Positions 1 to 6,482 of a stretch of DNA of 10,901 nt are shown piece by piece. Every line of letters starts with the position of its first letter. Within the stretch, counting starts at the first letter, position 1. This DNA is from Methylotetracoccus sp. (GTDB lineage: Bacteria > Pseudomonadota > Gammaproteobacteria > Methylococcales > Methylococcaceae): contig JALORT010000074.1 in assembly GCA_025458755.1 (NCBI GenBank), forward strand, positions 1-10,901. The letters run 5' to 3'. The notes below the pieces were generated by a model that was not told where the DNA came from, searched no databases, and saw only the letters and a program-made list of their open reading frames with translations. A program made the translations under genes and the position numbers.

Positions 1-1868
1 CAGCTCCGCCCGCAGCTCCGTGGCCACCGGCATCACGCGCAGGTATCCGGTTTCGATGCGGCTCAGGTCCAGCAGGTCGTCGATCAGCGCCGCCAGGGTC
101 TCGCCCGCCGAGCGGAGCGATCGGAGCCAGTGCCGTCCGCGTTCGTCGCGCTCCGTGTCCTGCAGCAGGGCGGCGAAGCCGAGCAGCAGATTCAGCGGGG
201 TTCGCAGCTCGTGGCTGATGCCGGCCAGGAACTCCGTTTTGGCCCGGTTCGCCTGTTCGGCAGCCTCCTTGGCTTCGCGCAGTGCGGCTTCGGCCTGGCG
301 GCGCCGGCCGACTTCCACAGCCAGACGCCGGTTCCACGCGACGATGGCGGCTGCCACCAGTCCGCTGCCGGCGAGCACGCGCCACAGCAGTCCGAGGTCC
401 ATGTCGTGGCTGTATCGGATCGACAGCCAGGCCTGCGTGACGGCGTCCCGCTCACTCGCCGGAATGCCATCGAGCCCCTTCTGCAGCAAGCGGGCCAGCA
501 TCGGCTGGTCTTGCCTTACACCCATCGCCAGACGATAGGTGAACGGCGTCTCCCCGGCAACCCGGATCTGGGTCAGGCCGGTTTGGCCGATATAGTAGCT
601 GGTCGTAACCAGGTTGCCCACGAACGCGAACGCTTCGCCTTTGGCGACACGCTGCAGCGCCTCGTGCGTATTGGCGACCGGCAATAACCGCAGTGCAGGG
701 CGCGCCTGCCGGATCCAGTCGGCCACGATGTCACTTTTGACCACCGCGACGAGCTTGTCCTGCAAGGCATCGAGATTGCCGAGATAGGTGACCTCGGCGG
801 CGGAAAAGATGACGGCCGGAAAGCTGACATAGGGTTCGGTCAGCCGCAGATCGCCCCGATCCTTCCGGCTGACGTCGAGGGCGGGCAACAGATCGACACG
901 ACCCTCGGCCAACTGCGTCAAGGCCTCCGACCAGGACGGCAGGGTGATGGTTTCGAGACGGATGCCGAGAAGTTTCTGCAAGCGTTGCACATAGGCCACA
1001 GCGATGCCCTGGGCCGCCCCGTCCGCATCGACGAATTCGATGGGGGCCCAGTTGGGATCGATACCGACGCGCAACACCGGATGGCTGCCGAGCCAGGCTT
1101 TTTCGGCTTCGTCGAGAGAGAGCCCGAGAGATTGTTCGCGGTAATAACCGGGATCGCTGCCCATCCAGCGATTCAGGATCGCCTGCCGTTCCTGTTCAGT
1201 GATGGTTGCGAGCCCGGCGTCGAGGATGTCCCGCAGTTCCGGCCAGTCTTTGCGGACTGAAATGACCAGGTCGCCGCCCATCTCCGGCAGCAGCGCCGCG
1301 ATGTGGAATCCAACCTGCGTCGCCTTCTTGCGCCAGTATTCCAGCGAGAAATTCGCGACGACGACGTCGATCTTTTTCGTCAGCAGCGCGACGATCAGTT
1401 CATCGTCTCCACGATGCGCGTGGAGGCGAAGTAGCCGACCCGCTTGCCGGCTAATCCGGCCAGGGTGGTCGGCGGACGCTCGTCGTCGCTACGGGCGTAG
1501 ATGTAGTAATAAGCGGCAAATACCGGTCCCGTAAAATTGAAATACGGCCGGTACGAATCGAGCGGAAAGGTAAAGCCCAGCAGGTCGATTTCGCGACGCT
1601 CGGCCCGCGCGACGATCTCCGTCCAGTGCCCCGGCTCGATGCGGATCCGGGTGCCGAGACGACGGTTCAGAAGGTCGACAAAATCGGGGCCGATGCCGGT
1701 GACCCGGCCCTCGGCATCCGCCAGGGTGCCCGGCGGATAATCCGATGGCATGCCGATGACCAAATCCGGATGCGCGGCGAGCCAGGCGCGCTGCGAAGGC
1801 GCCAGCAGGTCCGGGGTCGCCGCGGCGGCGCGCTGGGGCAGGATGGCCAGAGTGAGGCCGACCAGCAT
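1..1868 (-). pseudogene. BvgS/EvgS-like sensor histidine kinase with two solute-binding domains, frameshifted and cut by window edge
   Basis: An inner-membrane sensor kinase that would bind a small ligand in the periplasm. The first frame starts at ATG 1868 with a hydrophobic, signal-like segment ending in AAAA, then a first SBP_bac_3 domain (AWLAAHPDLVIGMPSDYPPG), and stops at TGA 1397-1395. A second frame, one base off, is open from about 1410 to the edge. It carries the rest of domain 1 (ELIVALLTKKIDVVVANF), a second SBP_bac_3 domain (AWLGSHPVLRVGIDPNWAP), one membrane segment near 400-336, a short coiled coil, and a HisKA H-box (GISHELRTPLN, His at 213-211). No PAS domain is visible. The ATPase domain and any receiver lie outside. 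The join lacks roughly 10-20 residues usual between the strand after GKRV and the ALL..KID segment, so I infer a small out-of-frame deletion. No slippery heptamer is seen. The short N-region of the signal suggests that a CTG or other start a few codons upstream is possible. Confidence 0.8.
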
Positions 1869-1971
1869 GGCAGACCTGAACAGCCTGCCGAGACTGTGGA
1901 GCCAGGAGGCCGAAGTGAAGTGGATCAGCGGGAGTTGCGCTCAAGAATAAGGAAGTTACGCCTTGCGTACC

Positions 1972-2064
1972 CTACCGGCCTTTCCGTTTCAGATCAATCT
2001 CGCGGTGATACACGGCCACCTCGGCCATCTGGCGCACGGTGGCCGGCTTCTCGAACGGATGTTC
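1972..2064 (-). pseudogene. Coding-like fragment, 30 codons to a stop, upstream frame broken
   Basis: On the minus strand, from 2064 to TAG at 1974-1972, one frame reads EHPFEKPATV then RQMAEVAVYHREIDLKRKGR. It has a natural protein composition and almost all G/C third positions, unlike the other frames. A TAA sits two codons upstream (2070-2068) and there is no good start. The next frame over carries PAYLAGLRALTR just upstream, so a single-base frame change near 2065-2070 would join the two. I do not recognise the family. I read it as the C-terminal remnant of a lost gene; chance is the alternative. Confidence 0.3.
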
Positions 2065-2307
2065 GCGTTAAAGCCCTCAGGCCCGCCAGGTAGGCCGGAC
2101 ATTCTCGAATTCTGGTTCCCGTGCGAGGACTTGGCGGAGGCTTTTTGCCGACGGCCTGAGCCAGGCGGGATTTCAGAGGCCCGAGCGTTCGCATGGCGCG
2201 ACGCGGCTTGTCCGGCCTGCGCGACGCATTCACGGTCACTGAGACGGTAGATGCGCGATGCACCCGCGTTTCTGCCGGGCCGTGCCGGTCTCGACACTCG
2301 TGCAAGC

Positions 2308-2457
2308 TCATCGGACCTCCAACCCCTGATCGAACGCCCACGCCGCCGCCTGCAAACACTCGTTGCCGCGATGGATCGGGCTCCGATCGCTGTGGCTGTA
2401 CAGCAGAGCTTGGGCGCGGCAGAGCCCGCAGAGAAAGCAACATTCCGGTGCGCTCAC
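2308..2457 (-). CDS. Possible 49-residue Cys/His-rich small protein
   Basis: A GTG at 2457 opens a 49-codon frame to TGA 2310-2308. The product would begin MSAPECCFLCGLC and contains Cys at about residues 6, 7, 10, 13 and 34 and His at 22 and 29, a spacing that could bind zinc. Codon third positions are mostly G/C. It begins 41 bp after the stop of the uracil-DNA glycosylase pseudogene on the same strand, and its TGA overlaps an ATG (ATGA). No clear Shine-Dalgarno sequence precedes the GTG. The frame is also open upstream, so it may instead be the tail of a decayed gene. I do not recognise a family. Confidence 0.25.
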   Translation of the reverse strand: MSAPECCFLCGLCRAQALLYSHSDRSPIHRGNECLQAAAWAFDQGLEVR

Positions 2458-2498
2458 TGTTCGGTGAACGTGTCCCTGCCGAAGCCGCTTGGTCGCTA

Positions 2499-3252
2499 TC
2501 AAGGCAAATCGATGCCCGCCGCCCGCAAGGCCGTTTCCATCTGCTCCGCCCAGCCGCGATTCGCGCTCGGACTTGCCGGGCTCGGGTGCGGGACGCCGCC
2601 CAGTCGGGCGCCACTTCCGGCCAGCACTTCCGCTACGCGCCGCTCGGCGAAGCGGCCGATGCCCAACACCCAACGGGGATGGAGGATCTCCACCGTCTGC
2701 AACAGTGCGCGATCACAGGCAGCCTGCAGTGCGCGACGCTGCGGCGGCGGCAGCTTGTCGGGCGTGAGGTTGCCGCCATCCTCGAGAAAGAAACAGAGGG
2801 GGCAATAGTTGCCGACAAAAAAGCGCTGGCGGGTGCTCTGCCCGCGGCCTTTGAACCGTGCCGGCGAGATGCATCCATCCGGTGACGAATTCGACATCAC
2901 CGAAAGGTACCCCGGTTTGCACCATGCCCCAGGGTCCCGGGTTCATGCCGACCAAGAGGATGTCGCGAGTCCCCGCTCCGTAACGTTCCAAGTAGGCCCG
3001 ATGCGGCTCCCAGGCATACTCCAGCGGGTTATAGACGTGGCTCACCGGCGGTTCGAAGCGAAGATCATCGAGTTCTTCGCGCAGCCGCAGAACGGTTCGA
3101 ATCAGATCCAAGCGGGTCCTCCTGAACTGCACGCGAAACGGGAGTTGGGGCGAGAACGGGTCGGTCTGGTCTGGCGAGCGGCTCTCCGCGCACGCGGCCC
3201 CGCTGTCACCTTCGCGCTCAATCCGATAGGGAACGCTGCGGACGGCTGTCAC
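2499..3252 (-). pseudogene. SMUG1-type uracil-DNA glycosylase (UDG family 3), broken by an internal out-of-frame deletion
   Basis: The family removes uracil and some oxidised pyrimidines from DNA in base-excision repair. The first frame starts at GTG 3252, overlapping the upstream stop as GTGA, and carries YNPLEYAWEPHRAYLERYG and motif A GMNPGPWGMVQTGVPFG. It then reads RPRAEHP, ending as sense near 2832-2830. The next frame (+1) begins at once with QRFFVGNYCPL and continues through GGNLTPDKLP to motif B HPSPASPSANRGW (2588-2550) and stop TGA 2501-2499. Human SMUG1 has about 35 residues between EHP and the FVHNLCPL block, including a CPQSEVSG segment; here only three or so remain. Both catalytic motifs survive but in different frames, so no full enzyme can be made. 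The loss is best explained by a deletion near 2829 of about 100 bp. Confidence 0.85.
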
Positions 3253-4454
3253 CGATACAGCAGAAACGGCTCCCGTTCGTCCAGCCAGGACACCTCGTCC
3301 GGTACGGTGCTTCGTTCGAGTTCTTCCGGCTCAGCAGCGGGATCATCGACCCAGGCGCGGAACAGTTCACTGCCGTTGATCAAATCGATCGCCAGCCGGT
3401 CGTACTCGTACTCGTAGGGAAAATCACGCCACAGTGGATAATCCGGCCAGAGCCGACGGATCGCCTTGAAGGCGAGCGCCTGCAGCCGCCAGGGCCGAAA
3501 AGCCTGGTGGTCGTACGCGGTGTCCTCGACATGAATCTGCAGCCCGTTGCACAGCCGGCCCGCATGCTTGTGGAAGGTGGGTTCGAACCAGCAGGGGCGC
3601 AAGCGGCAACCGCGCAGCCAGTCGGGTGCGATCATCCGCATCTCGTGCAGCAGCCGGTCCGCGTCGATGTCGGGCGCCCCGAACAGCTCCAACGGGCGGG
3701 TGGTGCCTCGGCCCTCGGACAAGGTGGTGCCCTCCAGCATCACGGTGCCGGCGTAACAGCGCGCCATCCAGAGATTCGGGGCATTGGGGCTGGGGTTGAT
3801 CCAGGTCCGCTCGCCCAGCGGCCAGCCGAATCCAGGTGCCCGCTCGGGTTCCCAGCCGTCCATCGGTACGACCTGGTAGTCTAGATCCAGTCGCCGCGTC
3901 CGCACGAACCAGGCACCCAGTTCTCCCAACGTCAGGCCGTGCCGCATCGGCAGGGTTCCGGCTCCGACGAAGCTCTCCCAGCCGGGCCGCAGCCGCAAAC
4001 CCTCGACCGGACGCCCGGCGGGATTGGGCCGGTCGAGAACCCAGACGGCTTTGCCGCACCGGGCCGCCTCTTCCAGCACGTACAGCAGGGTGGTGATGAA
4101 CGTATAGATGCGGCAGCCGAGATCCTGCAGATCGACCAACAGCACATCGAAGTGGTCCATCATCGCGGCCGTCGGACGGCGGATTTCGCCATACAGGCTG
4201 AATACCGGAATGCGGTGCACCGGATCGATGAAGTCCGGCGATTCCACCATGTTGTCCTGCTTGTCCCCGCGCAGGCCGTGCTGCGGTCCGAACGCGGCGA
4301 CCACATCGAGTTCCGGGATCGCTGCGAGCGCATCGAGGGAATGCACCAGATGCCGGGTCACCGAAGCGGGATGGGCCAGCAAGGCCAGACGGCGCGCTGC
4401 AAGAGAACGACGCCATTCCGGCTCCTCGACGAGGTGGTCGACGCCGGACTTCAA
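3249..4454 (-). CDS. NamZ-like DUF1343 family protein (GH171 exo-beta-N-acetylmuramidase family)
   Basis: Family members such as Bacillus subtilis NamZ release N-acetylmuramic acid from the ends of peptidoglycan fragments. The 401-residue product matches the usual length of about 400. Family landmarks in order: FGPQHGLRGDKQDNMVES (residues 55-72), FSLYGEIRRPT (85-95), LLVDLQDLGCRIYTFITT (105-122), VLDRPNPAGR (139-148), SFVGAGTLPMRHGLTLGELG (161-180), PSPNAPN (221-227), and LEGTTLSEGRGTTRPLE (240-256). I chose TTG 4454 as start: it overlaps the upstream stop as TTGA, has GGGAG six bases before it, and gives a typical N-terminus (MKSGVDHL). The longer open frame back to 4778 only reads the neighbour's DNA. 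There is no signal peptide, so it is probably cytosolic and would act in cell-wall recycling. Most relatives I recall read PEHG where this reads PQHG; activity is inferred, not shown. Confidence 0.88.
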   Translation of the reverse strand: MKSGVDHLVEEPEWRRSLAARRLALLAHPASVTRHLVHSLDALAAIPELDVVAAFGPQHGLRGDKQDNMVESPDFIDPVHRIPVFSLYGEIRRPTAAMMDHFDVLLVDLQDLGCRIYTFITTLLYVLEEAARCGKAVWVLDRPNPAGRPVEGLRLRPGWESFVGAGTLPMRHGLTLGELGAWFVRTRRLDLDYQVVPMDGWEPERAPGFGWPLGERTWINPSPNAPNLWMARCYAGTVMLEGTTLSEGRGTTRPLELFGAPDIDADRLLHEMRMIAPDWLRGCRLRPCWFEPTFHKHAGRLCNGLQIHVEDTAYDHQAFRPWRLQALAFKAIRRLWPDYPLWRDFPYEYEYDRLAIDLINGSELFRAWVDDPAAEPEELERSTVPDEVSWLDEREPFLLYR

Positions 4455-5038
4455 TGATGACTCCCGAGGTCGCTGACTGACGGGGATTCCCCGAAACCCA
4501 GCGTCAGCACGAAGCTTTCGGGGTGGTGGAAATCCGGATGAGCCGACGGATGGCGAAGCGCCCAGTACGAACGCGCTCCGCCTTGTTCCTCGATCACCGC
4601 GGCGATGCCGACGCTGAGGCGCCCGCATTCCCCAATCCGGAGCGACTCGGTGAAACCGCTGAGCAGCGCATCGAGCTCGAATCGGCTTCGAGTAGAACGC
4701 ACCGTCAGTTGAGGTGGGTGATCGGCCGCCATGGGCATCATGCCGTCGCGGTATGCCTTGAAGACGTAGGCCGCCCACGCGGCGGAAGGCGCGAAATTGA
4801 ACTCGCAGTAGTCATTCGATCCCGGCGCCCGCAAGAACACTTCGAGGCAGGTGGATTCCCACAAGCGGTCGCTGCGCCGCGCCGGGCCGGGGTTCGGAAG
4901 CCGAAGCCTGTTCACATCGCCGTCGATCGTGTAGTGCAGCGACAGCTCCGTTGCCGTGATCCAGTGAATGCCCACATCGAACCGGTCGATGCCGTTGCAG
5001 GGGGTGGCAGGATGGCAGGTGAGCGCAACGGCTGTCAT
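4451..5038 (-). CDS. DOMON-like domain protein
   Basis: A 195-residue soluble protein of the bacterial DOMON-like (murB-like DOMON) group, a beta-sandwich fold thought to bind sugars or heme. Recognisable blocks are RLPNPGPARRSDRLWESTCLEVFL (about residues 45-68), DYCEFNFAPSAAWAAYVF (76-93) and YRDGM (96-100). A late RLSVGIAAVIEE strand and SYWALRHP follow. No signal peptide or membrane segment is seen, and no biochemical role is established for the group. It starts at ATG 5038, 52 bp after the response regulator gene, with no normal Shine-Dalgarno sequence. Its stop overlaps the TTG start of the NamZ-like gene (TTGA), so the two are translationally coupled. The partner suggests a role in handling wall-derived sugar, but that is inference. 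Confidence 0.82.
   Translation of the reverse strand: MTAVALTCHPATPCNGIDRFDVGIHWITATELSLHYTIDGDVNRLRLPNPGPARRSDRLWESTCLEVFLRAPGSNDYCEFNFAPSAAWAAYVFKAYRDGMMPMAADHPPQLTVRSTRSRFELDALLSGFTESLRIGECGRLSVGIAAVIEEQGGARSYWALRHPSAHPDFHHPESFVLTLGFGESPSVSDLGSHH
4461..4465 (-). promoter_or_regulatory. Ribosome binding site that decides the TTG start of the NamZ-like gene
   Basis: GGGAG on the minus strand lies six bases before TTG 4454. No ATG or GTG occurs in frame near the N-terminus of the family homology, so this site together with the TTGA overlap fixes the unusual start. Confidence 0.7.
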
Positions 5039-5039
5039 G

Positions 5040-5055
5040 CGGGGATTATACCCCG
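5040..5055 (-). promoter_or_regulatory. Perfect inverted repeat with TATAAT in its loop, abutting the DOMON start codon
   Basis: The minus strand reads CGGGG-TATAAT-CCCCG, one base before ATG 5038. The hexamer is a perfect -10 element; with the usual spacing the transcript would begin at about the A of the ATG, giving a leaderless mRNA. No -35 match lies 16-18 bp upstream. If the RNA instead starts further up, the five-base-pair hairpin would hide the only GGGG that could serve as a Shine-Dalgarno sequence. Both readings are inference from sequence. Confidence 0.4.
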
Positions 5056-5063
5056 AACGCCCC

Positions 5064-5078
5064 GCGCACCCGGTGCCA
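5064..5078 (-). promoter_or_regulatory. Candidate sigma-54 promoter for the DOMON-NamZ unit
   Basis: The minus strand reads TGGCAC-CGGGT-GCGC. The -24 half (TGGCAC) is perfect and the GG-to-GC spacing of ten bases is right, but the -12 half has GCGC instead of TTGC. It would start RNA about 14 bases before ATG 5038. The gene immediately upstream encodes a sigma-54 activator, which makes the match more plausible. The TGGCAC overlaps a small GCACC-G-GGTGC palindrome. Confidence 0.2.
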
Positions 5079-5090
5079 AGTTCCCGGCGG

Positions 5091-6479
5091 CTAACCGGAA
5101 GCGGTCAGGCCGTATTTCCGGACGCGATATCGCAAGGTTTCCCTCGTTGTTCCGAGCGCACGGGCGGCTGCGGTCACATTGCCGTCCAGACGTTCCAGAA
5201 CCGTCCGAATGATGTAACAATCCATGTCATCCAAAGCCATGCTGCCATCGAGTGGAATCAGCAAGCGGTCAGCCCGCGCTTCGACCGGTTTCCCTTCAGA
5301 CGGGACACCGGGCAGCTGCAGCCATTGACTGGGAAAAGTCGGTCCCTCCGACAGCAGCACGCAGCGCTCGATGACATTCCGCAGTTCCCGTACATTGCCG
5401 GGCCAGTCGTAGGCCTTCAATTGCTTCCAAACCGAATCCGGAATGACTTTCACCTGCCGGTTCGACTTGGCGTTGAACTCGGCGACCAACAGCGGTACCA
5501 GGTCCTCCAAATCTTCGCTGACATCCCGTAGCGGGGGAAGCTGCAGCCGGAAAACGCTGAGCCGGTGGTAGAGATCGCTCCGAAAATCTCCCTGGCGAGC
5601 CAGCTCGCCCAGATCGCGGTTGCTCGCGGCGATGATCTGCACATCGACGGAGATTTCCTTCTCGGAACCCAGGCGCCGGAATTTCCGGTCCTCGATCGCT
5701 TTCAGCAGCTTGGACTGAAGGTCGAGCTGCATCTCGCCGATTTCGTCCAGAAACAGGGTGCCGCCATCCGCCTGCTCGATCAGGCCGCGATGCCGGCCGG
5801 TGGCACCGGTGAACGCCCCCGCCTCGTGGCCGAACAGTTCCGACTCCAGCAGTTCGCGCGGCAGCGCGGCACAGTTCAACTCCACCAGCGGGCCCTGCGC
5901 GCGGGGTCCGCTGTGATGCAGGATGCGCGCGACCAAACCCTTGCCGGTCCCGGTTTCGCCGCCGATGATCAACGCGCTGAAAGAAACCTGCGTCAAACGG
6001 TTCAACAGCTCCCGCACCTGATTTGCGGCGGCACTGCGACCGACATACGCTTCCGGACCGTAGCGCCGATGTCGCAGCTGAGCTTGATCCCTCAGGCGTC
6101 GTTGGGCCAACGCGGATCGGGCGGCGCTTGAGACAACCAGGTCCAGTCGTTCCAGTTCGCAGGGCTTTTCCAGAAAATCGTAGGCGCCGAGGCGCAACGC
6201 GCGCACTGAATCGGGAACGCTGCCGTAACCGGTCAAAAACAGCCATTCGGCATAGCTCAGTCTGTCCTTGGTGCTTTCCATGAAATCGAGCGCGTTGCCG
6301 TCCGGCAGATGCATATCGGACAAGACCAGCAGCGGATCGTAGCCCTGATCCTGGACCAGTTCAGCGGCCCTTACCAAGCTTCTCGCCCACTCGACTTCCC
6401 AACCGATCTTGGCGTAGTGGCGTGCCAGCTCGGCACCCAGCAAAGCCTCGTCTTCAATGATCAGCAGTGTGTTCGGCAT
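5091..6479 (-). CDS. NtrC-family sigma-54-dependent response regulator
   Basis: A cytosolic transcription activator that, when phosphorylated, uses ATP to open sigma-54 RNA polymerase promoters. The 462 residues hold the three standard domains. The receiver (1-120) has acidic residues E9-D10, phosphoacceptor D55 in SDMHLPDG, T83 and K105. The AAA+ domain (about 146-375) has Walker A GETGTGKG (174-181), the sigma-54 contact loop GAFTGA (221-226), Walker B GGTLFLDE (239-246) and arginine-finger region FRSDLYHR (299-306). A Fis-type helix-turn-helix follows at [20 protein letters not shown] (434-453). All key residues are present. It starts 3 bp after the stop of the histidine kinase gene, so the two form an operon and a cognate pair. 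Its length and order match ZraR/AtoC/NtrC-type regulators; the regulon cannot be read from the protein. Confidence 0.96.
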   Translation of the reverse strand: MPNTLLIIEDEALLGAELARHYAKIGWEVEWARSLVRAAELVQDQGYDPLLVLSDMHLPDGNALDFMESTKDRLSYAEWLFLTGYGSVPDSVRALRLGAYDFLEKPCELERLDLVVSSAARSALAQRRLRDQAQLRHRRYGPEAYVGRSAAANQVRELLNRLTQVSFSALIIGGETGTGKGLVARILHHSGPRAQGPLVELNCAALPRELLESELFGHEAGAFTGATGRHRGLIEQADGGTLFLDEIGEMQLDLQSKLLKAIEDRKFRRLGSEKEISVDVQIIAASNRDLGELARQGDFRSDLYHRLSVFRLQLPPLRDVSEDLEDLVPLLVAEFNAKSNRQVKVIPDSVWKQLKAYDWPGNVRELRNVIERCVLLSEGPTFPSQWLQLPGVPSEGKPVEARADRLLIPLDGSMALDDMDCYIIRTVLERLDGNVTAAARALGTTRETLRYRVRKYGLTASG

Positions 6480-6482
6480 GAA

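Larger units (their letters stand above)
1869..2498. other. 630-bp region without an intact gene, possibly decayed coding DNA
   Basis: No frame on either strand gives a convincing full-length protein. Longer open stretches here are Arg/Pro/Ser-rich and look like chance readings of GC-rich DNA. Two short minus-strand stretches do have the strong third-position G/C bias of the neighbouring genes, and are listed separately (2457-2308 and 2064-1972). The DNA just before the kinase start (about 1990-1900) is less GC-rich and should hold its promoter; TTATTCT on the minus strand near 1950 is only a weak -10 match. I see no tRNA, terminator with a T-run, insertion-sequence ends or CRISPR. Confidence 0.5.

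Noticed and set aside
20..687. Overlapping plus-strand open frames opposite the two-domain sensor kinase
   Set aside because: Ser/Arg-rich translations with no family resemblance; the minus frame encodes recognisable solute-binding and HisKA domains.
1395..1415. Programmed ribosomal frameshift in the sensor kinase
   Set aside because: No slippery heptamer or following hairpin is evident, and residues are missing around the join, which fits a deletion better.
1489..1944. Alternative minus-strand frame of 151 codons over the start of the sensor kinase
   Set aside because: Ala/Arg/Pro-rich shadow of the solute-binding domain frame with no recognisable features.
2140..2175. GCCTG-GCT-CAGGC hairpin in the gap as a terminator
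   Set aside because: No T-run follows on either strand, and the stem is only five base pairs.
2821..2829. Slippage on the TTTTTT run in the glycosylase gene
   Set aside because: Changing frame there would still leave about 30 conserved residues absent, so slippage alone cannot rebuild the protein.
2193..2885. Plus-strand open frame of 230 codons over the gap and the glycosylase tail
   Set aside because: It is antisense to the motif B region of the glycosylase, and its translation shows no domain or natural composition.
3242..3251. Ten-base match TGACAGCCGT at the starts of the glycosylase and DOMON genes
   Set aside because: Too short to mean duplication; the proteins diverge right after the fourth residue.
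4455..4778. N-terminal extension of the NamZ-like frame
   Set aside because: It overlaps the DOMON gene in another frame, is Arg/Pro-rich, and adds residues not found in the family; the TTG at 4454 has a good ribosome site.
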